Shown: positions 51,718 through 61,357 of the stretch, in pieces
Layout: every line of letters begins with the position of its first letter
Position numbering within the stretch: the first letter of the stretch is position 1
Assembly: GCF_004769525.1 (NCBI RefSeq)
Contig: NZ_RQFT01000015.1
Span: 62,001-126,000, forward strand
Length of the DNA stretch: 64,000 nt
Reading direction: 5' to 3'
Source of the DNA: Leptospira bouyouniensis
GTDB taxonomy: Bacteria > Spirochaetota > Leptospiria > Leptospirales > Leptospiraceae
Translations under genes and position numbers: made by a program
Notes under the pieces: model-generated
What the model saw: only the letters and a program-made list of their open reading frames with translations
Told to the model about the DNA's origin: nothing
The model's database searches: none

Positions 51718-51948
51718 TTACGTACTTGCCGTATCGCCGCTGGATGGTGCCGCTGGTGTGTTTTCTTTTTTGTAGTCTGTGACGTAAAATCCAGACCCTT
51801 TGAAAATGATACCAGCACTTGCTGAGATTCGTCTCTCCACGGATCCTTTTTTTTCGCAAAGGCAAACCGTCAAAGCGTCATCCTTCATGGATTGTACATG
51901 TTCAAAGTCTTTTCCACATGTGTTACAATGGTAGTCGTAAGTTGCCAT
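51718..51948 (-). CDS. FmdB-type zinc-ribbon protein
   Basis: 76 residues. The first knuckle is canonical (YDYHCNTCGKDFEHVQSM). The second would normally be CPxCG but here reads CLCEKKG. The family ending is present (VERRISASAGIIFKGSGFY) with a short Ala/Pro/Ser tail. The role of this family is poorly known and often annotated as regulatory. It lies between the SH3 protein and lpxI with gaps of about 10-12 bases, so it belongs to the same run. Confidence 0.85.
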   Translation of the reverse strand: MATYDYHCNTCGKDFEHVQSMKDDALTVCLCEKKGSVERRISASAGIIFKGSGFYVTDYKKENTPAAPSSGDTAST

Positions 51949-51958
51949 AGTTTCTCCT

Positions 51959-53413
51959 TTAATGGATTCCAGTTCTCACTTCAAATAATAAAACATAATC
52001 ACGGTTTGGCTTTGTTGCCAGAGGCAGACAAATTTCCCAAGAGTATTTGCCTGCTTCAAGAATCGATTCTGAGAGTTGGTAAGATCGAATGGATTGGATG
52101 AGGCCAGTGTTCCTCCTCCATAAACTAGCGTTCCATTTGTCTCCCACTCGATTCTCGATATGTAAGGACAGATTTTCTCTTCTTTTGGCACCGTCGAGGA
52201 CATATCGATTTTTATTCACCCAAATCGAAGTATGGTCCAGGGAAATGGAATAGGCGAGGTGTTCAATATTGTTGTATTGCAAATGGATTTCGATAAAAGG
52301 GATGGGAGTTTCCGAATCTGTCGGCATAAATGAAAATTCGAAATAGTTTTTGTTCCCAGAAAGTTTTTTACATATCCTCTGGGTTTGGTTTCCTTTCCCA
52401 ACAGTACCAAAGATTGGAAATCCAGTTTCCCCATAGACACGGATTGTTTCTCTCGGAATGTAATTTCCAAAAAAGGTTTGAGGGATTTTTTTACCATCCC
52501 AACCTTCAAAATCGATTCGGATTTCATTGTCCACGGCTTTAAATCGTTTCTCAAATTCCGAAATCATCGTTCCATCAGCGATGGTTTCTTTCAGAAAACC
52601 AGAAAAGATCCAAGCAGTTTTTTGGGAGTTGGGAAAGTAACAACGTTTCCAATGGCCTTCATTCCCCGCGATGGTTTCTTCTGCGCCGTCTTCTTCCAAA
52701 CAAATGGTTGGTTCTGGTTCACTAACCTTACCCACTTCCGTGTTTTCTCGGCCAGGTCCACTGCGAAGGTTTACATTTTTCCCTCGAATTGTTGCTGTTT
52801 GGTGGTACAAATTGGTACCAGAAATTTGGGATAAAAAATGTAAGGTTTGGAGTAAAAATCCAGTTTCAATTTCGCCAATTGGCTCAAAAGGAAAACTGAG
52901 TAAATGGGATAGGGCATCACTGTAACTTTCTTCCATCCCACGTGGGTCTTCCAAAATTAGAAGTAGTAGGAAATGAGTGACTTCGGATTTGGGTATGGGT
53001 TTTGCAATCGAATTGATTTTTGTGATGAGAGCTCGTTTGTAACCAGTTCCATGTTTTTTTAAATGAGAAAAATAGGGATCCTCGATATGGTAATAAGTCC
53101 CTCTTGTGGTTTCCCATTCAATTAGTTTGGTATCCTTTCTTTTCTGAAAAAATTGTAGAAGGTCCTTTTGGTTTGATTTCCCATTGATTTGTTTTTCCAT
53201 TTGGGAAAGGGATTGAGAAAGGATGGTTAATTCCAACTCACTGGTGGGAATCTCTGACTCAGAGTAAAGTTTTAGAACTTTTAAATAGGCTTCAGATTGG
53301 TACAAATCGTACGCTTTGTCGTCTCTTTCACGAAAATCAACAAAGGTATAAGTGAAAATGATAACGAGTAAAAATAAAACCCCAACTGCAAAAAAAACTC
53401 GGGAGCGAATCAA
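51959..53413 (-). CDS. Membrane-anchored protein with bacterial SH3 domain
   Basis: 484 residues with one N-terminal membrane segment (VFFAVGVLFLLVIIFTYTFV). A helical region follows. An SH3b domain in the middle (GKNVNLRSGPGRENTEVGKV) runs to about GHWKRCYFPNSQKTAWIFSG. A C-terminal beta-rich region is unassigned. SH3b domains usually bind peptidoglycan. It follows the TolC gene by 21 bases and precedes fmdB by 10, so it is in the tolC-lpxB run. Confidence 0.8.
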   Translation of the reverse strand: MIRSRVFFAVGVLFLLVIIFTYTFVDFRERDDKAYDLYQSEAYLKVLKLYSESEIPTSELELTILSQSLSQMEKQINGKSNQKDLLQFFQKRKDTKLIEWETTRGTYYHIEDPYFSHLKKHGTGYKRALITKINSIAKPIPKSEVTHFLLLLILEDPRGMEESYSDALSHLLSFPFEPIGEIETGFLLQTLHFLSQISGTNLYHQTATIRGKNVNLRSGPGRENTEVGKVSEPEPTICLEEDGAEETIAGNEGHWKRCYFPNSQKTAWIFSGFLKETIADGTMISEFEKRFKAVDNEIRIDFEGWDGKKIPQTFFGNYIPRETIRVYGETGFPIFGTVGKGNQTQRICKKLSGNKNYFEFSFMPTDSETPIPFIEIHLQYNNIEHLAYSISLDHTSIWVNKNRYVLDGAKRRENLSLHIENRVGDKWNASLWRRNTGLIQSIRSYQLSESILEAGKYSWEICLPLATKPNRDYVLLFEVRTGIH

Positions 53414-53434
53414 AAGGAACCTCCCGGTGTTCTC

Positions 53435-54976
53435 TTAAAGATTTTCAGGAAGGAGTTTGGCTCGGTCCACTCCGTATTCTTCGAATAATGCATTTTTTGC
53501 CACGTAGTATCGATGTAAATTGATATTATAGTCAACTTTTGCCCTAACTAAAGAAAGTTGATCCTGGACCAATGTGTCCAATGCATTTTTTACGGCAAGT
53601 GCATTGAATCTTCCTTGTTGGAAAGAACGTAACACACCATTATAATATTTTCTAGATTCTTCTTCCGTACGTTTTGCATTTTCCATCACACGGAAAGAAG
53701 CCTTCAAAATATCAATTCTTGTTTTGACATCATCAGAAACAGCTTTTACCAAATCAGCTTCTTCTAGGGAAACCTGTCTTCTTTGGATTTCTGCATCACG
53801 GATTCCAACCTTCACCCCTTTGTCCATGATGGGGTAACTCAAATCAAGCGAACCTTGCATCACTGGATACTGGTAAGAAAACACTCCATGCCTGTTGTCT
53901 GAATAATTATTTTGCGGACTAATTGTATTTTGAGCTTGGTATCCGTAAGTTCCAGCTGCTTTTAAAGAAGGTAGGGCTTCATTTTTTGCCATTTTCATTG
54001 CCAGTTCCGCGTTTTCTTTTTTCCTTTGGATGGCGCGGAAGTCGGCTCGGTGTTTGTATGCGTAATCGATATCAGATTGGTAATCGAGTTTTTCAGGCAA
54101 AACTTCAGAGAGAGGAGTTGTTTTTTGGAACACAGTGTCCTCTGGGAGATTTAGGGAACGAATGAGTTTACGTCTTGCTTCTTCTTTTTCAGCAGTAGCT
54201 TGCGCCATTTGCCCTTCTACTTGGGAAAGTAAGGCATTCCATTGGTTGACTTCAAAACTTTCTGAGAGTCCAAGCCCTTGTTTGCGGATCGTAAGGTCCC
54301 TTACGTTTTTTGTATTTTTAAGTAATTGTTCGAAGGTTTGGAATCCGGACTCTTTGACAGAGTAGTTCCAATAATCCACAAGTGTGGAAACCACTTTGGA
54401 TGCGACTTGGTCTTCCATTTGCTCCCGCATGATCTCTGTTTGGTTCTCGAGGATTTTTTCCATATTCCTTTCGTTTGCACCAAATGCATTCTTGAGTAAG
54501 TCCTGGGCTATGGTAACAGATAAAGAGTCTGTGTAGAGAGGAGGGAGGCCGAGTGCCGTAAAACCCGCTGGAGTTTGGTTTGGATTTTCAAATGCGTTTG
54601 AGTCAAACCTTTGTGACCTAGCTTCAATCTTAAAATAAGTTCCGGTCGTAAAGAGTTTTTCTATCCCAGCACTATATGTATTGGTTTGGGTTTTTGTCCC
54701 TGAGAAGATGTTGTTTTGGTTGAAAGGGAATTTTTTTTGGTCGATTTCTGCCTTAGAAACAGCACGCCAAGAATACTTCGCCTCATACTTCATCAAATTG
54801 GAATCAGCCTTTGCCAACTCCAACCTTGCTTGTAACACTTCGCGGTTATTATCAATCGCATACCGAACCGCATCTTTCAAACTTAAGGTAAATCCTTTTT
54901 CTTCCGACTCGGCAGCGATCAGTCCGAAGGAAATGAGAAGAATCAATGCGCTAGAAACCCATGAACGTTGTTCCAT
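53435..54976 (-). CDS. TolC-family outer-membrane efflux protein
   Basis: 513 residues with a signal peptide (LILLISFGLIAA) and two OEP repeats. Conserved starts are TLSLKDAVRYAIDNNREVLQ for the first helix-strand unit and YAYKHRADFRAIQRKKENAE for the second. Long alpha hairpins and a C-terminal LVRAKVDYNINLHRY are typical of TolC. It should form a trimeric channel for a tripartite exporter, but no inner-membrane or adaptor gene is next to it. It leads the run tolC-SH3-fmdB-lpxI-lpxB. Confidence 0.92.
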   Translation of the reverse strand: MEQRSWVSSALILLISFGLIAAESEEKGFTLSLKDAVRYAIDNNREVLQARLELAKADSNLMKYEAKYSWRAVSKAEIDQKKFPFNQNNIFSGTKTQTNTYSAGIEKLFTTGTYFKIEARSQRFDSNAFENPNQTPAGFTALGLPPLYTDSLSVTIAQDLLKNAFGANERNMEKILENQTEIMREQMEDQVASKVVSTLVDYWNYSVKESGFQTFEQLLKNTKNVRDLTIRKQGLGLSESFEVNQWNALLSQVEGQMAQATAEKEEARRKLIRSLNLPEDTVFQKTTPLSEVLPEKLDYQSDIDYAYKHRADFRAIQRKKENAELAMKMAKNEALPSLKAAGTYGYQAQNTISPQNNYSDNRHGVFSYQYPVMQGSLDLSYPIMDKGVKVGIRDAEIQRRQVSLEEADLVKAVSDDVKTRIDILKASFRVMENAKRTEEESRKYYNGVLRSFQQGRFNALAVKNALDTLVQDQLSLVRAKVDYNINLHRYYVAKNALFEEYGVDRAKLLPENL

Positions 54977-55034
54977 ATTCTTAATTCAGACTCCTCATTT
55001 CCCTTGCAAAGTTGTTTTTTTTTGAAAAAAGCCC

Positions 55035-55925
55035 TTATTTTTTAAAGGCTGCCTTCATTTTTTCACCCACTTCTCCAATATGAGCACAAATGCTCACACC
55101 AGCATCTTGCATTGCTGCAATCTTAGAAGTAGCGGTTCCCATTCCACCAGAAATGATGGCACCAGCATGGCCCATACGTTTTCCAGGAGGGGCAGTTTGC
55201 CCTGCGATGAAGCCAACCACGGGTTTTTTCACATGAGCTTTGATGTAAGCCGCTGCTTCTTCTTCCGAAGTTCCACCGATCTCTCCGATCATCACGATAC
55301 CTTCTGTGTCTGGGTCTTCGTTTAAAAGGCGAACCGCTTCTGTGTGGTTCATCCCTGGAACTGGGTCTCCCCCGATTCCAATACAAGTTGACTGGCCAAG
55401 ACCCGCCGCTGTTAAAGAGGCAACAGATTCATAGGTTAAAGTTCCGGAACGAGAAACAATTCCAATATTCCCTGGTGTGTGGATAAAACCTGGCATAATT
55501 CCCATTTTTACATTGTAACGTGGGTTGATCACACCTGGACAGTTTGGTCCAACGAGTTTGGTTTTGGAATTTCGTAACACACTGTACACTTTTAACATGT
55601 CGTGTGTTGGAATTCCTTCCGTGATACAAACCACTAGTGGGATTTCTGCAAAGATTCCTTCGAGAATTGCATCCGCTGCAAATGGAGGTGGAACAAAAAT
55701 CACTGCTGCGTTTGCTCCGTCTTCTTTCATTGCATCTTTGATGGTATTTCGAACCGGAGCCGTTTTTCCAAATTCAGATGTCCAAGTTTGGCCACCTTTC
55801 CCTGGAGTTACACCCGCCACTACTTTCGTACCATATTCCAACATTTGTGTAGCATGAAAGGATCCTTCTTTACCAGTGATCCCTTGTACTACTACTCTTG
55901 TATTTTCATCTACTAATACAGCCAT
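55035..55925 (-). CDS. sucD: Succinyl-CoA synthetase alpha subunit
   Basis: A 296-residue SucD of the TCA cycle, making ATP or GTP from succinyl-CoA with SucC. It has [68 protein letters not shown] and the phospho-histidine in [12 protein letters not shown]. Length is normal. It follows sucC by 12 bases with AGGAA upstream of the ATG. Confidence 0.96.
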   Translation of the reverse strand: MAVLVDENTRVVVQGITGKEGSFHATQMLEYGTKVVAGVTPGKGGQTWTSEFGKTAPVRNTIKDAMKEDGANAAVIFVPPPFAADAILEGIFAEIPLVVCITEGIPTHDMLKVYSVLRNSKTKLVGPNCPGVINPRYNVKMGIMPGFIHTPGNIGIVSRSGTLTYESVASLTAAGLGQSTCIGIGGDPVPGMNHTEAVRLLNEDPDTEGIVMIGEIGGTSEEEAAAYIKAHVKKPVVGFIAGQTAPPGKRMGHAGAIISGGMGTATSKIAAMQDAGVSICAHIGEVGEKMKAAFKK

Positions 55926-55937
55926 GTTATTTGTTTC

Positions 55938-57107
55938 CTATTTTTTGATTAGGGAGACAATTTTGTCTGCCGCGTCACGGAGTCCTTCAACTCCCACAAT
56001 GTTCATCCCAGATTCGTTCAGGATTTTTTTCCCTTCTTCTGCATTGGTTCCTTTTAATCGAACCACAACAGGTACGGATACGTTTACTTTTTTGGTCGCT
56101 TCAATGATTCCCACGGCAACGCGATCACATCGAACAATTCCACCAAATACGTTTACAAAAATTCCTTTCACGTTTGGATCAGATAGAATGAGTCGGAAAC
56201 CATTTTCTACGGTTGTAGGGTTTGCTCCACCCCCAACATCCAAAAAGTTTGCAGGTTCTGCACCGGCCAACTTAACGATGTCCATAGTTGCCATCGCAAG
56301 ACCAGCTCCGTTCACCATACAGCCAATATTACCATCTAACTTTACATAGTTGAGGTTGTATTCTTTTGCTTTTACTTCATAAGGATCTTCTTCTGTGATA
56401 TCACGAAGGGCTTCATTATCAGGGTGACGGTAAAGAGCGTTTTCATCCAAGTCCATCTTGCAGTCTCCTGCAATGATTTCATTTTGTTTTGTTAGGATGA
56501 GAGGGTTGATCTCTAGAAGTGCTGCATCTTCTTTGATGTAGGCATTGTACACAGAATTGACTAAGGCAGTGAAAGATTTTTGTGCTTCTTGTGGAATACC
56601 AAGTGCAAACGCAAGTTCTCTCACTTGGGAACCTTGGATTCCAATGCCTGGATCAATTTGGATTTTGATGATTTTTTCAGGGTGGGTTTCTGCCACTTCT
56701 TCAATTTCCATCCCACCTTCTGTAGAAGCCATGATGATGGTTTTGCGAATGGCACGGTCGAGTAAAATGGAAAGGTAGTATTCCTTTGCAATCTCTAGTC
56801 CTTGCTCGAGGTAAACTTTGAGGACTTTTTTTCCCTCTGGCCCAGTTTGTGGGGTGATGAGTTGCATCCCTAGGATTTTCTCAGCAGCTGCTTTTGCGTC
56901 GTCTTTTGTTTTGGCGACTTTCACTCCGCCACCTTTACCTCGTCCACCTGCGTGGATTTGGGCTTTTACCACCACAACGGGTGATTTTTGGACAACTTCG
57001 TTATATGCCTTTTCGAAATCACCGACCGTGTCGATGACCTTTCCGAATGGAACGTTGGCATTGTGTCTACGTAGGATTTCTTTGGCCTGGTATTCGTGGA
57101 CTTTCAT
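55938..57107 (-). CDS. sucC: Succinyl-CoA synthetase beta subunit
   Basis: A 389-residue SucC with ATP-grasp fold. It begins [20 protein letters not shown], then [57 protein letters not shown], and [18 protein letters not shown]. The ATG at 57107 has AAGGAA upstream and matches the family start, so the open frame to 57149 is not used. It leads the sucCD pair. Confidence 0.96.
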   Translation of the reverse strand: MKVHEYQAKEILRRHNANVPFGKVIDTVGDFEKAYNEVVQKSPVVVVKAQIHAGGRGKGGGVKVAKTKDDAKAAAEKILGMQLITPQTGPEGKKVLKVYLEQGLEIAKEYYLSILLDRAIRKTIIMASTEGGMEIEEVAETHPEKIIKIQIDPGIGIQGSQVRELAFALGIPQEAQKSFTALVNSVYNAYIKEDAALLEINPLILTKQNEIIAGDCKMDLDENALYRHPDNEALRDITEEDPYEVKAKEYNLNYVKLDGNIGCMVNGAGLAMATMDIVKLAGAEPANFLDVGGGANPTTVENGFRLILSDPNVKGIFVNVFGGIVRCDRVAVGIIEATKKVNVSVPVVVRLKGTNAEEGKKILNESGMNIVGVEGLRDAADKIVSLIKK

Positions 57108-57186
57108 GGATTTCCTTATGTCATTGGTTCGTCCGAAAGCTTTCGCCAACGGATCACTAGGGTAAGCCTCAAGGGTTGGGTGAGAT

Positions 57187-57192
57187 TGTCAA
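57187..57192 (-). promoter_or_regulatory. Possible -35 element upstream of sucC
   Basis: On the minus strand TTGACA occurs 80-85 bases before the sucC ATG. No convincing -10 (TATAAT-like) sequence sits at the right spacing, so this is only a candidate. Confidence 0.2.
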
Positions 57193-57269
57193 GAGAGATT
57201 GAATAGAACTAAGGAAAGAGGGGGAAAGAATCGAATTCCAGGAACTGGTTTTACCTTTATACAATCACC

Positions 57270-59177
57270 CTAGGCTCGAAGGGTCTCGTCAGGATTTTTG
57301 GGAAGGCTCACACAAAAACGCGAACCTACGCCTTCTTCGCTTTCAAGTGAGATTTCTCCACCAAGCACCTCAACTTGTGACTTGGTAATAAAAAGTCCGA
57401 TGCCTCTCGCATCTTCATTCCTGTGGAAGGTTTTGAACATCCCAAAGATTTTATTTCCATGTTTTTGTAAATTGATACCGAGTCCATTGTCTTCGACAAT
57501 AATTTGAATCTGTTCTTTTTTCTCACTCACAACGATTTTGATCCAAGCTCCTTCCTTTAATCGCACATACTTTACTGCATTGGACACAAGATTTAAGAGG
57601 ATACTTTCTAAATACGAGGGTATCGTTTTGATGTTTAGATCGTCTGGAATGATTGTTTCGACGATAATGTTGCGTAATTTGATCGAACCACCTAGGATTG
57701 ATAGGGTTTTACTCACTTCTTTCTTTAAAGAACAATCTTCCATAGGTTTGTTAAGTGTTTGGTTGATCGAGATGATATCATTTAAATGAGAAATGGTTTC
57801 TTCAAGTTGGATGGATGAAGCATGTAACATTTCAATTAAGTTCTTTTTATCTTCTTCCGATTTTGACTCTTCCAAAAGATGGATGAGGGAAGTGAAGTTA
57901 GAGGAATGTTGTCTAATATTATGAGATATGATATAAGCAAAGTTTTGAAGACGATTGTTTTGGATACCTGTAAAATGTAATACGCGTTTGGTGTTTTCTA
58001 GAGCCTGAATTTCTTCTGTGATATCAAAACGAATGGAAAGATATGCTTCTATTTCATCAGAGGGACTGAATAACGGATGGATAAAGGTTTGGAGCCAGAA
58101 AAAGTTTCCATCTTTGGATTTGTTTTTAATAATTCCTTCCCATGTTTTTCCCTGTTTGATTTGGTTCCAAAGTGTTTTCCAAAATTCTTTTTTGTGAAAT
58201 TTCGAATTTAATATTTTATGATCAGATCCTATAATCTCATCTTCTTTATATCCACTAATTTTGATGAATTTTGAATTTGCACGGATAATGATTCCATCTG
58301 GATTTGTGACACTCACGATTGCAGATTTTTCGATTGCATCGAGAACAGATGTTAATTTTTTGTTTTGTTGTTCGATTGTATTTTGTGTTTTTTTTAATTC
58401 CGTAATGTCTAAAAAACTAGCTGTGGCACCTTCTAAATTTCCATCTTCATCAAAAAGGGGAGTTGCATTTACATTCAACCACTTAACATTTCCATCCAAG
58501 GAAATGATTCCATGTTCACAATTGTAAATTGTCATTTGTTTTCCAAGAGCCAAAGCCAATGGAAGTTTATCAGCTGGGAAAGGGCTTCCATCTTCGTAAA
58601 TTTGTTTCCATTCCTTGGAACTAAAATATCGATGTTCGATCTGTTCCAATGTTAATTCTAAGATTTGAGTAGCGCTATCATTTGCATAAATGATTTGTCC
58701 ATCCTTATTTACGACAACCACACCACTGATCAAAGTTTTTAATAACCGATCGAGTTTTGTTTCTTTTTGTTTTAAGATTTTGTTTGCGAGAACTGAATCA
58801 GTTAACTCTTCAATCGTAACCGTATAAAAATTTGGATCTAAATGATCGAGTTTTAAAAGATACGGTTGGTTTAGGATTCCGAATGTATTAAATTTGTCTT
58901 TTGAAACCACGAGATCAAAAGGCTTTCTGCTTTGGAGGTCATTTTGGATTTGATCCAAAAATTCGGTGGTAAACAAAAAAGAAAAGAGAGAACCGATCGT
59001 AAGAATACTGAGAGTATCAGTTGTGAAATTGTGAATTTCTTGTGCTTTGGAGTTAGCAAATACTAATGGATCTGTTTTTGCGATTGTTTGAGTTCGTAAT
59101 TCAAATAAAAATAAAGAATAGGGAAGTTTATTTGCAAACTTAAAAAAAAACTCTGATTCATGGATCATTTCGTTCAT
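57270..59177 (-). CDS. Multi-PAS sensor histidine kinase
   Basis: About 635 residues, soluble. An N-terminal PAS-like region is followed by two clearer PAS domains, one starting at LISGVVVVNKDGQIIYAND and one at VSVTNPDGIIIRANSKFIKI. The latter is followed by a PAC segment (KDGNFFWLQTFIHPLFSP). The H-box reads AYIISHNIRQHSSNF, the type in which SHNIR replaces HEINN. The ATPase has NLVSNAVKYV, VEDNGLGINLQ, IFGMFKTFH and ARGIGLFITKSQVE. I use the ATG at 59177; a GTG at 59213 and an ATG at 59168 are also in frame, none with a good ribosome-binding site. Partner regulator unknown. Confidence 0.87.
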   Translation of the reverse strand: MNEMIHESEFFFKFANKLPYSLFLFELRTQTIAKTDPLVFANSKAQEIHNFTTDTLSILTIGSLFSFLFTTEFLDQIQNDLQSRKPFDLVVSKDKFNTFGILNQPYLLKLDHLDPNFYTVTIEELTDSVLANKILKQKETKLDRLLKTLISGVVVVNKDGQIIYANDSATQILELTLEQIEHRYFSSKEWKQIYEDGSPFPADKLPLALALGKQMTIYNCEHGIISLDGNVKWLNVNATPLFDEDGNLEGATASFLDITELKKTQNTIEQQNKKLTSVLDAIEKSAIVSVTNPDGIIIRANSKFIKISGYKEDEIIGSDHKILNSKFHKKEFWKTLWNQIKQGKTWEGIIKNKSKDGNFFWLQTFIHPLFSPSDEIEAYLSIRFDITEEIQALENTKRVLHFTGIQNNRLQNFAYIISHNIRQHSSNFTSLIHLLEESKSEEDKKNLIEMLHASSIQLEETISHLNDIISINQTLNKPMEDCSLKKEVSKTLSILGGSIKLRNIIVETIIPDDLNIKTIPSYLESILLNLVSNAVKYVRLKEGAWIKIVVSEKKEQIQIIVEDNGLGINLQKHGNKIFGMFKTFHRNEDARGIGLFITKSQVEVLGGEISLESEEGVGSRFCVSLPKNPDETLRA

Positions 59178-59266
59178 GATTAGTCGTAAACCACCACGCA
59201 AGGAATGATTCACATATTCAAAATCAATCAGACGAAAGAAATCAATTTATCCTTTCTAAATGATCT

Positions 59267-60529
59267 TTAAAATTTATTCCAATAAGGAGAAAGCCTGACA
59301 GGATCACAAAAACTTCCATTTGATTTTGTATCGAGTAAATCAAATCGGTTTGCATTGTGGGGAGACAGATAAATTTGACCTCCTTGCCCTATGGCGCCAC
59401 CTCGATAGGAAGAAGTGCCCGGATTTGGCATAAGCATTTTAATATCAGAAGTCACTGAATCAATGGAGATAAACTTTCCATAATTAAATGGAATTGGATA
59501 GAGTTTCCCATTCGGAGCTAGTACAACTCCATTAAACATCGAAGCCGTCACATTAGGAATGGTTCCTGCCTCGACAACGGTATCTTTATCATGTGTATCT
59601 ACGTAATAAAGGGTAGCGACATTATGAGGAATGATGTAAATACGCCCGTTAGGTGTGTAAATTCCTGAGATATAATTTCCTGCTCCACCAAATGAAAAAG
59701 GATGTTGTGTGACTGTCTCGGTGTTCGTGTCAAGGATATATATATTTGTTGCGGTATGTGGGATGAAATATATTTTCCCTTCAGGCGTTAACACTCCGTT
59801 GGCAAAAATTCCTCCCGACACGGGTGTCGCAACTGATCCTATGGTACCTTTGTTTGTATCATAGTAGCGAATGATAGATTCCCCGCTGGGTACATAATAG
59901 ATTTTACCATTGGGTGCGTAAACTCCGCCATTATAAGCCGCACCACTCATTGTTATGTTCGTTATGTTAGTTAAGGTATGATTCGATGTATCAAATTTAT
60001 AAAATGTATTATTGGTATGAGGTGATAAGTAAATGATTCCACTCGGACCTAAGGTTCCTCCGATAAAATCGATCGCCCCTGGAACACTGGTAGCCTCTTC
60101 ATAGTTATTTGTTTTTGGATTGATAGCGAGAATTTTAGGAGAGTTGTAAGGCAAAAGATAAACCTTACCGTTTGGTGCGGCAAGCGCACCTTGGAAATCT
60201 GTTCCCGCAGTCCCGGTTACAGAAAGAACAGTGGCCGGATTGTATTGGGTTAAGGTTTCCCCTTCGCTCGAACCAAGTGCAAATTGTGCTTCCACTTCTT
60301 GTTTCACCTGCCTCCAGTTCTCAGGCAAATGGGTTTCTTCGTAACTTAAGGTACAAGCAGCTGGTGCAACTTTGTAACCACAATGGTAACTTTTGTCTTT
60401 AACCACAATACGAAATAGTAATTGATTCAAAAATGAATCCGAATTCACATCACAATTGTTAGAGATCTTTGCACTGGAACAATGGGAACAAAAAATCAGG
60501 AAAAAAAACAATACAAGGTAACGGAGCAT
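59267..60529 (-). CDS. Seven-repeat propeller lipoprotein
   Basis: 420 residues from the ATG at 60529, which starts a signal peptide (YLVLFFFLIFC). Two candidate lipobox cysteines follow (Cys14 and Cys17). The frame is open to an ATG at 60646, nine bases after the previous gene, but that would put about 39 charged residues before the signal. Seven copies of a strand motif repeat every 43-46 residues (APNGKVYLLPYN, GPSGIIYLSPHT, APNGKIYYVPSG, TPEGKIYFIPHT and others), matching a seven-bladed beta propeller. The first ~50 residues share a cysteine-containing module with the lipoprotein at 61358-62764. Confidence 0.82.
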   Translation of the reverse strand: MLRYLVLFFFLIFCSHCSSAKISNNCDVNSDSFLNQLLFRIVVKDKSYHCGYKVAPAACTLSYEETHLPENWRQVKQEVEAQFALGSSEGETLTQYNPATVLSVTGTAGTDFQGALAAPNGKVYLLPYNSPKILAINPKTNNYEEATSVPGAIDFIGGTLGPSGIIYLSPHTNNTFYKFDTSNHTLTNITNITMSGAAYNGGVYAPNGKIYYVPSGESIIRYYDTNKGTIGSVATPVSGGIFANGVLTPEGKIYFIPHTATNIYILDTNTETVTQHPFSFGGAGNYISGIYTPNGRIYIIPHNVATLYYVDTHDKDTVVEAGTIPNVTASMFNGVVLAPNGKLYPIPFNYGKFISIDSVTSDIKMLMPNPGTSSYRGGAIGQGGQIYLSPHNANRFDLLDTKSNGSFCDPVRLSPYWNKF

Positions 60530-60655
60530 AAAGGTTCTAAATTGGACGTTACTTGTAAGTGCATTGGCATCGCAATCAAGTTTAGAAAAATCCCCAAGGA
60601 TTACTTGCGGAATTGTCCGAAGTCGTGTTCGTTGAGATTTGGACATAAATAATTG

Positions 60656-61357
60656 TTAGAAAGGTCTTTTTAAGATTTTTTTTCCGGAAGTATTAATCAC
60701 AGGAAAAAAATTGGGATCCCTTTCTGGATCTGTAATTAGTAATTTTACATCTCTGATCCTATCATAACATTCTTTCATAAACAATTGGTGACCACAACCG
60801 AGTAGATGGTATCCTTCATGGATCAATGTTGATTTAGGGCTTGTGAATATTAGTTGTATGGTCGATATGTATTTTGCTTTGATATAACCTTTGGTGTTGG
60901 TTCTCGCTTCAACAGCACCTTGAACTTCTAACTTTAATCCAATGCCTGCAAAGATCCCTAAGGTAAAAATCTCAAATACGATGTCCCCCCAAGTCCTTCC
61001 TTTTAGATACAAAAGTCGATCACATTGGTCTGGCATCCTTGTATTGTTTAAGTATTCTAGTATATCTGATCCGTAAAATCCAGGACGTTCCATTTCTAAT
61101 AGGATTGTAGGTTCTGCTTTTAATTTGTATAAACTTAATTCTTCGTTCCATACTTCAAATAATGTCCATACATCCTGGTCTAAAATCCCTTTCTCTTTGA
61201 TAACACAAACTCGAAATGATATAGGTTCACCAAATGAAATGGCTTCTCTCACTTTGTCTTGATGAAACCCAATTGTTGTACAATTTGTCAGAAGTAATAG
61301 AATGAAATAAGTTAGAAAATTTTTTTTGAATTGGAGTAACAAATTGTAACCTAACAT
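60656..61357 (-). CDS. Putative metzincin-signature lipoprotein
   Basis: 233 residues with a signal peptide and lipobox (LLTNC, Cys about residue 26). Near the C-terminus is HEGYHLLGCGH (His180, Glu181, His184, His190; bases 60788-60820). This fits the HExxHxxGxxH zinc signature of metzincin proteases. Outside this motif I see no family match. The ATG follows the stop of the upstream lipoprotein directly (TAG ATG), so the two are co-translated. A surface or periplasmic zinc protease is a reasonable inference, but a Met-turn is not clearly visible. Confidence 0.72.
   Translation of the reverse strand: MLGYNLLLQFKKNFLTYFILLLLTNCTTIGFHQDKVREAISFGEPISFRVCVIKEKGILDQDVWTLFEVWNEELSLYKLKAEPTILLEMERPGFYGSDILEYLNNTRMPDQCDRLLYLKGRTWGDIVFEIFTLGIFAGIGLKLEVQGAVEARTNTKGYIKAKYISTIQLIFTSPKSTLIHEGYHLLGCGHQLFMKECYDRIRDVKLLITDPERDPNFFPVINTSGKKILKRPF

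Noticed and set aside
54977..55060. Intrinsic terminator after sucD
   Set aside because: There are A- and T-runs around the stop codon, but no G+C-rich stem of useful length before the T-run.
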